Source: Prochlorococcus sp. AG-363-P01
GTDB lineage: Bacteria > Cyanobacteriota > Cyanobacteriia > PCC-6307 > Cyanobiaceae
DNA: 64,000 nt
NCBI GenBank assembly: GCA_003278225.1
Contig: QCGC01000006.1
Span: forward strand, 20,333-84,332
Direction: 5' to 3'
In this document: positions 1-12,079 of the stretch, one piece after another
How positions within the stretch are numbered: the stretch's first letter is position 1
Layout: every line of letters starts with the position of its first letter
The notes under the pieces: model-generated
Database searches by the model: none
What the model was told of the DNA's origin: nothing
The model's input: only the letters and a program-made list of their open reading frames with translations
Made by a program: the position numbers and the translations under genes

Positions 1-415
1 AATCTATGGGCCAGGTAGATCAGCAATAGAAACACTCCAAACAGGCAAAGCAAAAATGATTGATAAGCCAGGACAAGTTTTTTCTAGAATTCATATAGAC
101 GATATTGCTGGGGCAATATTTCACCTCATCAAGTTAAGCGCCAAAGGTCAAAGACCAAGCATAGTCAACCTGGCTGACAACCATCCATCTACAAATTTAG
201 AAGTATTAACTTATGCCGCCTCTCTAATGAATTGTTCTCTACCTGAAATAGAGCCCTTTGAAAAGGCATCACAACAAATGAGTCCAATGGCTTTATCTTT
301 TTGGCAAGAAAATCGTAGAGTAAGCAACCAAATGCTTTGCAATAAACTTGGATACAAACTAATTCACCAAGATTATCAATCTGGTCTCGAAGATTGTTTT
401 TTACAAGCCAATTAA
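1..415 (+). CDS. NAD-dependent epimerase/dehydratase (SDR) family protein, C-terminal part; 5' end lies outside window
   Basis: Frame is open from base 2 (IYGPGRSAIETLQTGKAKMIDKPGQVFSRIHIDDIAGAIFHLI), typical SDR nucleotide-sugar epimerase C-terminal motif. Confidence 0.8.
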   Translation, partial: IYGPGRSAIETLQTGKAKMIDKPGQVFSRIHIDDIAGAIFHLIKLSAKGQRPSIVNLADNHPSTNLEVLTYAASLMNCSLPEIEPFEKASQQMSPMALSFWQENRRVSNQMLCNKLGYKLIHQDYQSGLEDCFLQAN

Positions 416-579
416 TGTTTAATTTAAAATTTGAGCCGGCAAAAAATTAATTTAACAAACAAAGAAACAAACTCTATGCTATTAAAAAATAAAAATGATA
501 AATTGAATCTATAAAGTCTTTTATACTTAAATATATCAACAATGCATCATTTTTCCATCTGGATATACACTAAAATGAT

Positions 580-1629
580 TTGATGAAGCCAAAAAATATG
601 ACATACAGCAAACAACCTTACTCCAATAAACTTCGGATTGTAATAGCTATAGGAGATCCTTCTGGTATTGGCCCAGAAATAATACTGAAAGCACTATGTT
701 CTCAAGAACTACCAAAAGAAATGCAACCATTGTTAGTTGGTTGCAAGAAAACTCTTGAGATAATTCACTCGAGATTGAAATTACAAGGTGTCAATTCTTT
801 AATCAACCCAAAAAATCTAATCATAGAAGATTTACCTATTAGTTATAAAGTTAATCCTGGGCAACCAAATGCAAAAACAGGTGCAGCAAGCTTTTATTGG
901 TTAACCTATGCAACCAATCTACTAATAAGCAATAAAGCTAGAGCTCTTGTAACAGCTCCTATTTCAAAGAAATTCTGGCATAAAGCAGGACATATTTATC
1001 CAGGGCAAACAGAACGCTTAGCAGAATTAACAGGAGCGAAAGAACCTGCGATGCTATTCACTGCAGTATCTAAAAAAAATGGTTGGAGGTTGAATACCTT
1101 GCTTGCCACAACACATATACCTCTGACAAGTGTTCCTAATGCACTTACACCTGACCTGATTGAATCCAAACTAAATACACTTTTCACCTTCTGCAAAAGA
1201 TTCAAAACTAATCCAAGAATTGTTGTAGCAGGTCTAAATCCGCATGCAGGGGAAGATGGAAATCTTGGAACAGAAGAAATTCAATGGATTAGCCCTCTTC
1301 TCAATCAATGGCAAGTTAATCATCCAGAAGTAAAGCTAATTGGACCAGTTCCCCCAGATACTTGTTGGCTGTCTACTGTTAAAGCTTGGGAGGAACAACC
1401 AAATGAGCAAAGTCCGGATGGGATTTTGGCTTTGTATCACGATCAAGGATTAATTCCTATGAAATTAATTGCCTTCGATGAAGCCGTAAACACAACATTG
1501 GGTCTTCCCTTTATTCGCACTTCACCTGATCATGGAACGGCCTTTGATATCGCAGACAAGGGACTTGCAAGGCCAAACAGCATGATCGCTGCAATAAAAG
1601 CTGCGTGGGATCTCTCCTCTAATAAATAA
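580..1629 (+). CDS. pdxA: 4-hydroxythreonine-4-phosphate dehydrogenase
   Basis: GDPSGIGPEI, ALYHDQGLIPMKL, FIRTSPDHGTAFDIA motifs of PdxA. Confidence 0.96.
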   Translation: MMKPKNMTYSKQPYSNKLRIVIAIGDPSGIGPEIILKALCSQELPKEMQPLLVGCKKTLEIIHSRLKLQGVNSLINPKNLIIEDLPISYKVNPGQPNAKTGAASFYWLTYATNLLISNKARALVTAPISKKFWHKAGHIYPGQTERLAELTGAKEPAMLFTAVSKKNGWRLNTLLATTHIPLTSVPNALTPDLIESKLNTLFTFCKRFKTNPRIVVAGLNPHAGEDGNLGTEEIQWISPLLNQWQVNHPEVKLIGPVPPDTCWLSTVKAWEEQPNEQSPDGILALYHDQGLIPMKLIAFDEAVNTTLGLPFIRTSPDHGTAFDIADKGLARPNSMIAAIKAAWDLSSNK

Positions 1630-2127
1630 TCAAGCTGGCTTTACTCTCATTAAAACTTCACCAAACTCTACGGGAGTTCCATTCTCAACAAGAATTTCAA
1701 TAATTTCACCACTAACTTCTGATTCCAATTCATTCATCAACTTCATTGCCTCAAGAATGCAAACCGTTTGTCCAACCCCTATTCTATTTCCCACTTCAAC
1801 GAAATTTGGTTCGCCAGGTGCTGGTGCCCTGTAGAAAGTACCAACCATTGGGGCTGTAACGTCAACCAGATCAGCCCTTACAGCGGGTACAGCTGGCGGA
1901 GGATTACTTGGAGCGGGAAGCTCAGTCTTAACTTGTGATACTTGTTGTACCTGCAAGTCGGAACCAGAAGCAACAGGTACAGCAGCAGCTACTGCAGATG
2001 CAATAGGCAAATTCCGTCTGACTTCTAAACGAAAGTCTTCTCCTTCCAAACGAAATTCTTGTATATCACTGTCAGCCAGAGCAGCTAACAAGCGATGTAG
2101 TTCGTCGTGATCAAGTTGTATGGACAT
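1630..2127 (-). CDS. accB: Acetyl-CoA carboxylase biotin carboxyl carrier protein
   Basis: C-terminal biotinyl domain with ILEAMKLMNELESEVSG. Confidence 0.96.
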   Translation of the reverse strand: MSIQLDHDELHRLLAALADSDIQEFRLEGEDFRLEVRRNLPIASAVAAAVPVASGSDLQVQQVSQVKTELPAPSNPPPAVPAVRADLVDVTAPMVGTFYRAPAPGEPNFVEVGNRIGVGQTVCILEAMKLMNELESEVSGEIIEILVENGTPVEFGEVLMRVKPA

Positions 2128-2687
2128 TAGTTCTCTCTGCCTAGGTAACTGTCATTTCGTGTATCCACTTTTATTTTCTCACCTATGGAAATAAATAGGG
2201 GCACCATCACCTGAGCACCAGTTTCCAATATGGCAGGCTTTGTACCTCCAGTAGCAGTATCCCCTTTCACTCCAGGATCAGTTTCCTTAACTGAAAGTAC
2301 AACTGAATTTGGCAATTCAACCTCCAAAGGCTTTCCATTCCAAGAAACCACATTGACCTCCATACCTTCTTTGAGATATTTGCGGCTAACACCAATTTGA
2401 TCAGCCGTTAACCTCGTTTCTTCATAACTAGACATGTCCATAAACACATAATCACCTGATTCCATATAAGTGTGTTGCAATGTCGATTTCTCAAGCAAAG
2501 CCTGAGGAAGCATTTCTCCGGCTCGAAATGTTTTTTCAACAACATTGCCACTTTGCACAGCCTTTAATTTGGTCCGAACAAAAGCCGAGCCCTTACCGGG
2601 CTTAACATGTAGAAATTCAACAACACGCCATACAGCTCCATCCAGTTCAATGGTGGTGCCAGTACGGAAGTCGTTACTGGAAATCAT
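2127..2687 (-). CDS. efp: Translation elongation factor P
   Basis: [46 protein letters not shown]-terminus; stop/start overlap with accB (TAATG). Confidence 0.97.
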   Translation of the reverse strand: MISSNDFRTGTTIELDGAVWRVVEFLHVKPGKGSAFVRTKLKAVQSGNVVEKTFRAGEMLPQALLEKSTLQHTYMESGDYVFMDMSSYEETRLTADQIGVSRKYLKEGMEVNVVSWNGKPLEVELPNSVVLSVKETDPGVKGDTATGGTKPAILETGAQVMVPLFISIGEKIKVDTRNDSYLGREN

Positions 2688-2749
2688 TGCTAAGAGATTT
2701 GTCCCGTGATCATAAGACTGTGCGAAAGTTATTCATCACCTTGAGCCAC

Positions 2750-3832
2750 ATGGTTAATAAGCTTTTCCAACAATCTGTAGTTTTCCTGCTGATCAGCATT
2801 GCGCTAATAGCAACGTTAATCGAGCCTGCTGAAGCTGCACTCCCTCCTGGCAATGCAGTTAAAGATCCCTATGAAATCTTGCGGAATGCCTTGCCCATTC
2901 AGCAAAAAGAACTTCGCGAAATACAACATAAATTAGAAGACACAAATGATGCGGTGCGCCGAAACCAATGGCCAGCTGTTAGTAAAGCAGTATCTTCAGC
3001 ACAATTTCGAGTTAGCAACCAAAAAAATGAAATACTAAACACAATTCCTTCAAACCAAAGGAATAAAGCTGAAAATATCTTAATAGAGTTAAAAACAAGA
3101 CTGAACAATCTTAACGAGCTGGCTAATAATAAAAATAAGGGGAAATTCCTTGATGAAAGAAGTAAAAGTCTCCAGGAAATTGGGGAGTTAGAAGCACTGG
3201 TTTTAGGTGATAAATTCCCTTACACAATTCCCAAAGAGTTTGATAAACTGCCACGACTACTAGGAAGAGCAAGTGTGTCAATTAATACGAGCAAAGGAAA
3301 TATGCAAGCAATAATAGATGGATATAATGCACCTTTAACTGGAGGAGCTTTTATAGATCTTGCTCTAAAAGGCTTTTATGATGAATTACCAATTAATAGA
3401 GCAGAAGAATTTTTTGTACTTCAAACTGGTGATCCTAAAGGTGATCAAACAGGTTATTTAGATCCACAAACCAATGAAGAGCGTCATGTACCTTTAGAAA
3501 TCAGAGTCCGAAACCAAACAGAAACAATTTATAACCATACCTTTGAAGAATTAGGCCTATATACAGAAACTCCTGTTCTTCCATTCTCAACTCCAGGTGC
3601 ACTTGGCTGGTCGCATTCAGGAAATGCTTTAGATGATGGATCCTCACAATTCTTCTTTTTTCTATATGACGCAGAGCTAAACCCAGCGGGGAGAAATCTA
3701 ATTGATGGCAATAATGCAGCTTTTGGTTATGTAGTAGAAGGGACTGAAATTCTCAATAAATTAGATGTAAATGACCAAATTCTATCCATTAAAGTTAACG
3801 ATGGCGCAGATCGACTGCTAGCCAATGGTTGA
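2750..3832 (+). CDS. Cyclophilin-type peptidyl-prolyl isomerase with N-terminal signal peptide and helical domain (CYP38/TLP40-like)
   Basis: ORF 2687-3832; likely start MVNKLFQQS at 2750, hydrophobic signal then EAALPPGNAVKDPYEILRNALPI; C-terminal cyclophilin domain. Confidence 0.88.
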   Translation: MVNKLFQQSVVFLLISIALIATLIEPAEAALPPGNAVKDPYEILRNALPIQQKELREIQHKLEDTNDAVRRNQWPAVSKAVSSAQFRVSNQKNEILNTIPSNQRNKAENILIELKTRLNNLNELANNKNKGKFLDERSKSLQEIGELEALVLGDKFPYTIPKEFDKLPRLLGRASVSINTSKGNMQAIIDGYNAPLTGGAFIDLALKGFYDELPINRAEEFFVLQTGDPKGDQTGYLDPQTNEERHVPLEIRVRNQTETIYNHTFEELGLYTETPVLPFSTPGALGWSHSGNALDDGSSQFFFFLYDAELNPAGRNLIDGNNAAFGYVVEGTEILNKLDVNDQILSIKVNDGADRLLANG

Positions 3833-4827
3833 GGGGAAAAATTTTGATTGAAAGTTTAGAGCAACTTGGTGAAGAAGAACTACTCAAACGTCTGCAAAGG
3901 TTTATGCCTATAGGTCAGACTAAGGACGACACAGCACAAATCAATTCTTATCAAAAAAACCTGCTAGTTAATACAGATGTTCTAGTTGAAGGAGTTCATT
4001 TCAGTAAAGCAACCCTCTCAGCAGAACATGTGGGATGGAAATCAATAACAACTAACATTTCTGACCTTGCCTGTAGTGGAGTAGATCAAATTCTAGGCGT
4101 AACTGTAGGGATGATTGCACCACCTTCTACTCAATGGAGTTGGGTAGAAGGTGTTTATAGAGGCATGGATAAAGCCTTAAACCAATTTGGAGGAGAATTA
4201 ATTGGGGGAGATTGCTCCACTGGCTCAGAAAAAGTTCTAGCAATAACTGCTATTGGCACTCTTGGCAAACTCCGACTTCATAGATCCAATGCATTAGAAG
4301 GTGATTATCTTTTAACCAGTGGACCCCATGGTCTCAGTCGTCTAGGGCTCGCTCTCCTGCTACAAGATTCACAAATCGATGACAAGCAATTAACAGAGGA
4401 ACTAAAAGAAAAAGCAATCACAACTCATCAAAAACCAACTCCCCCTCTTGAAGCTCTTAGAGCACTTGAGACAAGCAAACCCAAAAAGCTCCCTTGGAGA
4501 GCAGCAGGCACTGACAGTAGTGATGGCCTACTCGCTGCTATCCAAAGTATTTGCAATAGTAGTCAATGCCAAGCTGTACTAGACCCAGACAATCTCCCTA
4601 AAGATCCGTCCTGGCCTTTAGGTGAATTATGGGACAAATGGTGCATTAATGGAGGCGAAGATTATGAACTAATAGTTAGTCTTCCACCAAGTTGGGCAGA
4701 AGCATTTTTAGAAAATTTTCCTTACGGTCAAAAAATTGGATTCATAAAATCAGGCCCACCACAAATCATTTGGAACAATGGTGAAAAATTAAATAAATCT
4801 ATCTTTGATGAATTCAAACATTTTTAA
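3829..4827 (+). CDS. thiL: Thiamine-monophosphate kinase
   Basis: TDVLVEGVHF, GGDCSTG, GTDSSDGLLAA motifs; start could be TTG 3829 or TTG 3844. Confidence 0.93.
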   Translation: MRGKILIESLEQLGEEELLKRLQRFMPIGQTKDDTAQINSYQKNLLVNTDVLVEGVHFSKATLSAEHVGWKSITTNISDLACSGVDQILGVTVGMIAPPSTQWSWVEGVYRGMDKALNQFGGELIGGDCSTGSEKVLAITAIGTLGKLRLHRSNALEGDYLLTSGPHGLSRLGLALLLQDSQIDDKQLTEELKEKAITTHQKPTPPLEALRALETSKPKKLPWRAAGTDSSDGLLAAIQSICNSSQCQAVLDPDNLPKDPSWPLGELWDKWCINGGEDYELIVSLPPSWAEAFLENFPYGQKIGFIKSGPPQIIWNNGEKLNKSIFDEFKHF

Positions 4828-4829
4828 AG

Positions 4830-4859
4830 TTAAAGCCATCTAATAAAAGATGGCTTTAA
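4830..4859. terminator. Bidirectional intrinsic terminator between convergent thiL and gap
   Basis: Perfect 12-bp stem TTAAAGCCATCT / AGATGGCTTTAA with 6-nt loop in a convergent intergenic region. Confidence 0.8.
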
Positions 4860-4869
4860 AAATCAATTT

Positions 4870-5892
4870 TTACTTCCAATTCTTTGAAACGATTTCAGCT
4901 AAATCAACAACACGCTGACTATACCCCCACTCATTGTCATACCAAGCAAGAACTTTGATCATGTTTCCACCTATACCCATCGTGAGTGCTTCATCAACAA
5001 TTGTTGATTCATTGGTTCCTGCATAATCAGTCGAAACGAGTGGGAGATCACCATATTTAATGATTCCCTTCATTGAACCCTCAGAAGCAGTTTTTAAAGC
5101 AGAGTTCACTTCTTCGGCAGTTGTGGAGCGACCAGCTTCAAACACCAAATCAACAGCTGAAACATTTGGAGTAGGAACACGCATAGCTATTCCTGTTAGC
5201 TTTCCTTTCATCTGTGGATAAACCAAAGCTACGGCCTTTGCAGCACCTGTTGAAGTAGGCACAATATTCATTGCTGCAGCCCTTGCACGCCTGAGATCCC
5301 TATGACTGTTATCTAAAATTCGTTGATCCCCTGTATAACTATGAATTGTGGTCATTAGACCTTTATTAATTCCAAAAGTCTGATCAAGAACCTTAACAAT
5401 CGGAGCTAAGCAGTTAGTTGTGCAACTTGCGTTGCTCAGGATGTCAAAGTCTTCATGCCGATATTGATCAGCATTAACTCCTACTACAAATGTTCCTACA
5501 CCATCTCCTTTGCCAGGAGCAGTAAGAATCACTTTCTTAGCACCCGCTTGAATATGCTTACTTGCTCCAACATCTGTATTGAAAACACCTGTTGATTCAA
5601 TTACTAAATCTATTCCCCATTCCTTCCAAGGAAGATTTAATGGATTTCTATCTGAAAAACACTTTATGCTCTTGCCATTGATAACGAAAGTGTCATCGGT
5701 ATGACTAATTTCTGCATCTTTGATTTGTCCAAGAATAGAGTCATATTTCAACAAATGAGCACATGTCTTGGGGTCAGAAGTGACATTTATTCCAACAACC
5801 TCAATGCCTGTATTGGAACCTCTGCTCAACCAACAACGCATAAAATTTCGCCCGATTCGGCCAAATCCATTTATCGCAACACGCAAGGTCAT
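4870..5892 (-). CDS. gap: Glyceraldehyde-3-phosphate dehydrogenase, type I
   Basis: [33 protein letters not shown] catalytic motif; start placed at MTLRV inside the longer ORF. Confidence 0.96.
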   Translation of the reverse strand: MTLRVAINGFGRIGRNFMRCWLSRGSNTGIEVVGINVTSDPKTCAHLLKYDSILGQIKDAEISHTDDTFVINGKSIKCFSDRNPLNLPWKEWGIDLVIESTGVFNTDVGASKHIQAGAKKVILTAPGKGDGVGTFVVGVNADQYRHEDFDILSNASCTTNCLAPIVKVLDQTFGINKGLMTTIHSYTGDQRILDNSHRDLRRARAAAMNIVPTSTGAAKAVALVYPQMKGKLTGIAMRVPTPNVSAVDLVFEAGRSTTAEEVNSALKTASEGSMKGIIKYGDLPLVSTDYAGTNESTIVDEALTMGIGGNMIKVLAWYDNEWGYSQRVVDLAEIVSKNWK

Positions 5893-6086
5893 ATGAAAAG
5901 CGGACAAGCCGCAGGGTTCTTGGCCGCTGATCATACAGACATGGGTATCAAAAATAGATTTTTTTATCGTCGATCCGCAAAATTAGATCTCAATCCTCTA
6001 CAAAAAGTCTGAAAAAGCTCGAAAAAATTCAAAAACACGCGATAACAAGACAAGGTGATTTATCTTTTACCCCTAAGCCAAAATCT

Positions 6087-7535
6087 TTGAATAGCCTTCT
6101 CACCACTAAACAACCTGTCCACTTCATAGGAGTCGGTGGTATTGGCATGTCAGCTTTGGCAATGATTTTGTCTAAGCGTGGATATTTCGTTACAGGTTCA
6201 GATCAAAAAAGCAACAGCCAGTTAAACCGTTTATCAGAACATGGAATAAAAGTTTTCAAACAGCAAATCCCAACAAATATTCAGACGATTAGTAGAAATT
6301 CCTTTTGTAAACCCTTGATCGTGATAAGCACAGCCATACCAGAACACAATCCAGAACTCAGAGCGGCTAGGGAAGCAAATTTGAAAATAATTCATCGATC
6401 TGACATCCTTGCTGAGCTTATTAAAAACCAACCTTCCATAGTTGTTGCAGGTAGTCATGGAAAAACAACCACAAGCACATTTATTACGACTTTGCTAGCA
6501 CAAGCAAATCAGGATCCAACAGCCGTAATAGGTGGATTAGTTCCTTGCTACAACTCCAATAGTCATATCGGTTTAGGCGAATTGCTTATTGCAGAAGCGG
6601 ATGAATCTGATGGAAGTCTCGTTAAATTCCAATCTGACCTTGGAATAATCACAAATTTAGAACTTGACCATATTGATCACTACAAAGATCTAAATGAATT
6701 AGCGAATACCATGAAAAAATTTAGTAAGAACTGCAAAGTCTTATTAGCTAATCACGATTGTCCAAATGTTCAGAAAAAAATTAAAGCTTCAGCATGGTGG
6801 TCAATAGAAAAATCTGAAGGTGTCGATTTTGCAGCCATACCAATCAAAGTCAATGGGCAGCAAACAATTGCAGATATCTATGAAAAGGGCCTTAAGATAG
6901 GCCAAATCACATTGCCGATACCAGGGCTGCACAACCTCAGTAATGCCATCTCAGCAATAGCTGCCTGTCGACTGAAAGGGATTCCATATGAAATTTTAGA
7001 GAAAAATATCTCTTATCTCAAAACACCTGGTCGACGTTTTGAGTTCCGTGGCATATGGAAAGGGCGCCAAGTCTTTGATGATTACGCTCATCACCCAAGT
7101 GAAGTCAATGCAACACTAAAAATGGCACGTCTAATAATTGAAAGTAGCAAAAGCAAACTAAATAATCAGCCTAAAAGACTGGTAACAGTCTTTGAACCCC
7201 ACCGTTACAGTCGAGTCCATCAATTCTTAAAAGAGTTTGCTCTTGCACTAAGTGAATCAGATTTAATTTTATTAGCACCAATTTATTCAGCAGGTGAAAA
7301 AATAATTGACGGCATCAATAGCGAGTGTCTTGCAAATTATATAAAAGGAATTCATCCAGATATACCTGTCTTCACAGCTCAAAATTTTAAAGAGCTGCCG
7401 CTATTAGTAGAAACCTATACTAAACAAAATGATCTAATCATAACTATGGGAGCAGGAGATATTAATCAACTTTGGGCAGCCCTTAATGCAAATAAGCCAA
7501 GAGTTCTATGGCAAGCAACAAGACTTGCAGCGTAA
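6087..7535 (+). CDS. murC: UDP-N-acetylmuramate--L-alanine ligase
   Basis: [42 protein letters not shown] motifs. Confidence 0.97.
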   Translation: MNSLLTTKQPVHFIGVGGIGMSALAMILSKRGYFVTGSDQKSNSQLNRLSEHGIKVFKQQIPTNIQTISRNSFCKPLIVISTAIPEHNPELRAAREANLKIIHRSDILAELIKNQPSIVVAGSHGKTTTSTFITTLLAQANQDPTAVIGGLVPCYNSNSHIGLGELLIAEADESDGSLVKFQSDLGIITNLELDHIDHYKDLNELANTMKKFSKNCKVLLANHDCPNVQKKIKASAWWSIEKSEGVDFAAIPIKVNGQQTIADIYEKGLKIGQITLPIPGLHNLSNAISAIAACRLKGIPYEILEKNISYLKTPGRRFEFRGIWKGRQVFDDYAHHPSEVNATLKMARLIIESSKSKLNNQPKRLVTVFEPHRYSRVHQFLKEFALALSESDLILLAPIYSAGEKIIDGINSECLANYIKGIHPDIPVFTAQNFKELPLLVETYTKQNDLIITMGAGDINQLWAALNANKPRVLWQATRLAA

Positions 7536-8434
7536 CCCCTTTGGCGTCACTAAATATTGAAGGAGGCAAAACTCTTTCAAAATTTACAACTCTCAGAGTA
7601 GGAGGAATTGCTCAATGGTTTGCGGAACCTAAAAATATAAAAGAAATACAGTTTTTACTCTTATGGGCAAAAGCAAAAAAAATTCCTTGTCAAATTATTG
7701 GAGCTGGGTCCAATCTTTTAATAAGTGATTCTGAATTGAAAGGACTAAGTATTTGCACTAAGAAAATGCATAAAAACACTCTAAATATTAAAAGTGGCAT
7801 ATTAGAAGCAGAAAGCGGAGCACACCTTCCAACACTTGCTCGTCAAGTCGCTCAAGCCGGCCTAGGAGGCCTAGAATGGGCTGTAGGAATCCCTGGCACA
7901 GTTGGCGGAGCTGTGTCTATGAATGCTGGCGCTGAAGGGAGTTGTGTAGCCGAATGGCTCCAATCAATCCAAGTGCTTCCTATCAATGGTGGAAAACCAT
8001 TTGAAATTGTCAAAAAAGACTTAGATTTTTCCTATAGGCATAGTCTTCTTCAAAAAGAGAAGTTAATTGTTTTATCAGCTCGTTTTCTTCTAGAACCAGG
8101 CCATAATCCAAAAGAAATCAGTGAGATCACTAATCAGAATCTACAAAAGCGCACAAATAGTCAGCCATATCATTTACCAAGTTGTGGAAGTGTGTTCAGA
8201 AATCCTGAACCCTTAAAAGCAGGGCGACTCATAGAAGAGCTAGGTCTAAAAGGACACAGGATTGGTGGAGCAGCAATCTCTACAAGACATGCGAATTTCA
8301 TAGTTAACACAGGGCAAGCAACTGCAAATGACATATATCAACTAATTACTTTTATACAAAAAAAAGTACAAGACTCTCATGGAGTTTTACTGCATCCAGA
8401 AGTAAAGCAAGTAGGTTTTGATATAAGCGATTAA
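7508..8434 (+). CDS. murB: UDP-N-acetylenolpyruvoylglucosamine reductase
   Basis: [39 protein letters not shown] motifs; overlaps murC 3' end. Confidence 0.97.
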   Translation: MASNKTCSVTPLASLNIEGGKTLSKFTTLRVGGIAQWFAEPKNIKEIQFLLLWAKAKKIPCQIIGAGSNLLISDSELKGLSICTKKMHKNTLNIKSGILEAESGAHLPTLARQVAQAGLGGLEWAVGIPGTVGGAVSMNAGAEGSCVAEWLQSIQVLPINGGKPFEIVKKDLDFSYRHSLLQKEKLIVLSARFLLEPGHNPKEISEITNQNLQKRTNSQPYHLPSCGSVFRNPEPLKAGRLIEELGLKGHRIGGAAISTRHANFIVNTGQATANDIYQLITFIQKKVQDSHGVLLHPEVKQVGFDISD

Positions 8435-8457
8435 TTTGCCCATTCATACAAAAAAAT

Positions 8458-8805
8458 ATGGCAGCATTCGGACTCCCAAATTTCGGACAACTGACAGAGG
8501 CTTTTCGAAAAGCCCAACAAATACAACAGGATGCCCAAAAGCTCCAAGAGGAGCTAGAAACGTTAGAGTTAAAAGGAAGCAGCAGCAATGGGAAAGCATC
8601 TGTTTGGCTCTCTGGGAATCAAGAGCCTTTACGAGTCCAAATCGACCCATCTCTTCTCAGAGATGGACAAGAAGCTACTGAAAAAGCTCTTCTAGAAGCC
8701 CTTCAAGCAGCCTATGAGCATTCCACAACAACAATGAAAAATAAAATGGAAGAACTAACCGGAGGACTAAACCTTAATCTCCCTGGCATAGGCGACGAAA
8801 AGTGA
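8458..8805 (+). CDS. ybaB: YbaB/EbfC family nucleoid-associated protein
   Basis: Small YbaB-like protein ([25 protein letters not shown]), [10 protein letters not shown]-terminus. Confidence 0.88.
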   Translation: MAAFGLPNFGQLTEAFRKAQQIQQDAQKLQEELETLELKGSSSNGKASVWLSGNQEPLRVQIDPSLLRDGQEATEKALLEALQAAYEHSTTTMKNKMEELTGGLNLNLPGIGDEK

Positions 8806-9715
8806 TCATTTCTTCAGTAATCTTCCGATATTGTGTATATCTTTCCCAACTAGTATCAATATCGCAACCAGGTTCATCTAAATGAAGACAATTACGAAAC
8901 TTGCAAGATGCTTTTGGTAATTGTGAACGAATCTCAGGAAACAATAACTGCAATTCTATAGGGTCAATTCTTACATCAGGTCTATTAAATCCTGGAGTAT
9001 CCGCTACGCGAGTATTGGTACCTAAAGAATATAATTCTACATTCCGAGTTGTATTTCTTCCTCGTTTTAATTTTACTGACAGATGACCAGTCAAAATTGA
9101 TTCTTTTGGTAAAAGACAATTCAGTAAGCTACTTTTACCCACTCCTGAAGGCCCGCATAAAACAGCAAGGTTAGTTAGTTTGATTTGGTCCAAAAGAATA
9201 TCAAGTCCTTTCCCATTTTTTGTTGAAACTGGTAAAGGATTATAACCCCAGCCTTTTAAACGTCTTACCTGATGAAAAAGTTGGGTAGAAGTAATTAAAT
9301 CAATCTTAGTTAATAGTAAAAAAATATCTAATCCAGTTTGTTCCGCTGTCAATAAAAAGCGACTTGCTTGATCAAAATCAAAAAGTGGTTCCTTAACTGA
9401 AAGAGCAACAATTATTTCAGTTACATTGGCAACAGGAGGTTTACTTAGAAAAGTTTTACGTGAGTGCAACTTGGTAATTATTGCTCGCGCACTATTCCAA
9501 TCAATCGACTCTACAGATACTCTATCCCCAACATTAATAGATAGTCCATGATGAATTAAACGCTGCCGAATAGTACAAAGTAGCCTATTATGATTATTTT
9601 TAGATTGATAATCTAATGAGTCATTAAAAACATCACACTCTATTTCTACAATATAATAATTTGCTTTCTTTGCGACAACTATACCTTTTGCTGAAGACAA
9701 GTTAACCAATACCAC
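8774..9715 (-). CDS. rsgA: Ribosome small subunit-dependent GTPase A
   Basis: Circularly permuted GTPase: [39 protein letters not shown] zinc motif. Confidence 0.93.
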   Translation of the reverse strand: MVLVNLSSAKGIVVAKKANYYIVEIECDVFNDSLDYQSKNNHNRLLCTIRQRLIHHGLSINVGDRVSVESIDWNSARAIITKLHSRKTFLSKPPVANVTEIIVALSVKEPLFDFDQASRFLLTAEQTGLDIFLLLTKIDLITSTQLFHQVRRLKGWGYNPLPVSTKNGKGLDILLDQIKLTNLAVLCGPSGVGKSSLLNCLLPKESILTGHLSVKLKRGRNTTRNVELYSLGTNTRVADTPGFNRPDVRIDPIELQLLFPEIRSQLPKASCKFRNCLHLDEPGCDIDTSWERYTQYRKITEEMITFRRLCQGD

Positions 9716-9947
9716 AAATAATATTCAATTTGATCCAACTAGAATATTTCTGAATAATTTCTACGTGATGACCGTCCCTCTGAAGTCCTGAAATAACCAT
9801 CTCCTCAGGCTCCCCTTGATCAAGATAAACTTGTAAGCAATCTTTTGGAGATAACTCTTCAATAGCAAGTCTACAACGAACAAAATTAACAGGACAAGGC
9901 GTACCCCGTAGATCAATTAATAATTTAGAACTGTGTTCTAGTGTCAT
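9702..9947 (-). CDS. TusA/SirA-like sulfurtransferase family protein
   Basis: [24 protein letters not shown]: CPxP-type motif of TusA family. Confidence 0.82.
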   Translation of the reverse strand: MTLEHSSKLLIDLRGTPCPVNFVRCRLAIEELSPKDCLQVYLDQGEPEEMVISGLQRDGHHVEIIQKYSSWIKLNIICGIG

Positions 9948-11077
9948 TCATTCTGTCCAAAAAGCCTCGAAAATAATCCACTCTTATGATGATGGTTTTG
10001 AACTCCTCTAGCTGAATGATGAGTTGCTAACTTCTCTAGTAACATACGTTCCTCCTCTGAAAATCTTTTTGGTAAGCTAACATTTACCACAATACATTGA
10101 TTACCTCTAGCGACTGGATTACCTAACTTAGGAATACCTTTATTTTCTAAAGTCAGCACAGTATTTGGTTGTGTTCCTATTGGAATTTCTAAAGTCGCAG
10201 GACCATCTACAGTGTCAACTTCTATTGTGTCTCCAAGAATTGCTTGTAAATAGCTCACATTGACTTCTGTGTGAATCGTTAAGCCATCTCGTTTTAATTT
10301 TGAATGACTTTTTACTTTCAAAAAAACATAAAGGTCGCCGGATGGTCCCCCTCTTAAACCTGCATTACCCTCACCAGAAACTCTCAAACGTGTACCAGTA
10401 TCTACTCCAGCAGGGATGTTTATACGCAATTTTTTTCGAACTTGTTTCACACCTTGTCCACCACATGAATTGCATGGATTTGCAATCACTTGACCTGTCC
10501 CTCCACAAGCTGGACATTCTGCAACCTGAGTAAAACTACCGAATGGTGTCCTTGTTGCTCGTCTGACTTGACCAGCTCCTCCACATGTTGAACAAGTTGT
10601 GGGACCACTTCCTGGTTTAGCGCCCCCTCCTCCACAGGTATCACAAACTTCTAAATGAGGTATTTTAATTTCTCTTTCTTGACCAAATACAGCCTGCTTA
10701 AATTCTATTGTTAAGTCATATCGAAGATCATCACCCTGTTGTGGACCTTTTCGTTGGGCTCTTCCACTGCCAGACCCTTGTCCGCCAAAACCACTGAAAA
10801 AAGTTTCAAAAAGATCTGCAAATCCACCCATATCTCCCATATCAGGCATTCCAGCTCCACCTAATCCGGCTTCTCCAAACTGGTCATAACGAGCACGAGT
10901 CTGCGGATCACCCAGTACTTCATAGGCACGACCTATTTCCTTAAACCGGTCTTCAGCTCCTGGATCCTTATTTATATCAGGATGATACTGTCTGGCCAAA
11001 CGGCGATAAGCACTCTTAAGAGTATCACTATCAGCATCTCTACTGACACCTAAAAGGTCGTAATAATCAGCCATCAA
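9944..11077 (-). CDS. dnaJ: Chaperone DnaJ
   Basis: J-domain [30 protein letters not shown], Gly/Phe region, four CxxCxGxG repeats. Confidence 0.97.
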   Translation of the reverse strand: MMADYYDLLGVSRDADSDTLKSAYRRLARQYHPDINKDPGAEDRFKEIGRAYEVLGDPQTRARYDQFGEAGLGGAGMPDMGDMGGFADLFETFFSGFGGQGSGSGRAQRKGPQQGDDLRYDLTIEFKQAVFGQEREIKIPHLEVCDTCGGGGAKPGSGPTTCSTCGGAGQVRRATRTPFGSFTQVAECPACGGTGQVIANPCNSCGGQGVKQVRKKLRINIPAGVDTGTRLRVSGEGNAGLRGGPSGDLYVFLKVKSHSKLKRDGLTIHTEVNVSYLQAILGDTIEVDTVDGPATLEIPIGTQPNTVLTLENKGIPKLGNPVARGNQCIVVNVSLPKRFSEEERMLLEKLATHHSARGVQNHHHKSGLFSRLFGQNE

Positions 11078-11113
11078 ATTTGGTATGCAATGTCAACAGA
11101 GGTGCCAATAGCA

Positions 11114-11875
11114 TTACTTAGCCTCCTCATTTAGCGAGTTTTCAACATTACTTTTTGACACTTCTTCTTTCGGGTTCTCGCCGTTAGGTCCTGGACCCAT
11201 AGAGACCTTTACTAAAGCATGACGTAATACACGACCATTTAAATGATAACCACGCTGCAACTCTTCAATAACTACATCTTCAGGCTGTTCTTCACTAGGT
11301 TCTCTAAGAACTGCTTCATGGAGAGTGGGGTCAAATAATTGGCCAACTACTCGCATTGGTGCTACTCCTAATTGTTTAAGAACATCTACAAGTTGCTTAT
11401 AAAGACCTTGATAACTTCTATGAAGAGTTTGAGCTTCCTCACCTTGAGGATCTAATTGTTGTCTAGCTCTATCAAAATTATCAACAACTGGAAGGATAGA
11501 ACTTAAAGTAGAGCAAGTGAGTTGTAACCTTAAATCATCTTGATCACGTGTTTGACGCTTCCTAAAATTATCAAAATCTGCCGCAATTCTTACGTACTGA
11601 CTTCGCAACGTCTCATGTTCCTTTTCTAGTTGCTGCAAGCGTGCTTCGTTATCTGGTGTATTACTAATCTCTGTAGCAGAACTCTCTATATCATTATCAT
11701 TGCTTATTGACTCTTGAATGTCCTTATTGAATGCATGGACCTCTTTTGGCAACTCAGAATCGATTGCTGAAGTAACCTCTGGATTCGATGGAGCGTTATT
11801 TGTATCTTTTGAGAGTGAGGGATCTGAATCAACATTAGGAGATTCTTGAGAGGAGGTAGCGATTTCTTCACTCAT
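11114..11875 (-). CDS. grpE: Nucleotide exchange factor GrpE with long acidic N-terminal extension
   Basis: [61 protein letters not shown]; start placed at MSEEIATSS (11875). Confidence 0.93.
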   Translation of the reverse strand: MSEEIATSSQESPNVDSDPSLSKDTNNAPSNPEVTSAIDSELPKEVHAFNKDIQESISNDNDIESSATEISNTPDNEARLQQLEKEHETLRSQYVRIAADFDNFRKRQTRDQDDLRLQLTCSTLSSILPVVDNFDRARQQLDPQGEEAQTLHRSYQGLYKQLVDVLKQLGVAPMRVVGQLFDPTLHEAVLREPSEEQPEDVVIEELQRGYHLNGRVLRHALVKVSMGPGPNGENPKEEVSKSNVENSLNEEAK

Positions 11876-12079
11876 AAAAAACCAGTCAAGCAATCTTATT
11901 AATGCATATTGCAGGGCAAAATGGTCTGCCCACAAGCTACGGAAGCCCGCACCTCCCAGGTCATGTTTCTAAAAAATTTACCCGGGAAGGACAAAATGAT
12001 AAAAAATCATTCTTTGATGAGAAATCTCCTTCGAAGAAAAAAATTGGATTAGAAAAAAATTTCCAAAGAAAAAATATAT

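Noticed and set aside
8436-8681. Alternative-frame ORFs over ybaB (8436-8681 +, 8444-8650 -, 8352-8588 -)
   Set aside because: Overlap the recognisable YbaB frame and show no family features.
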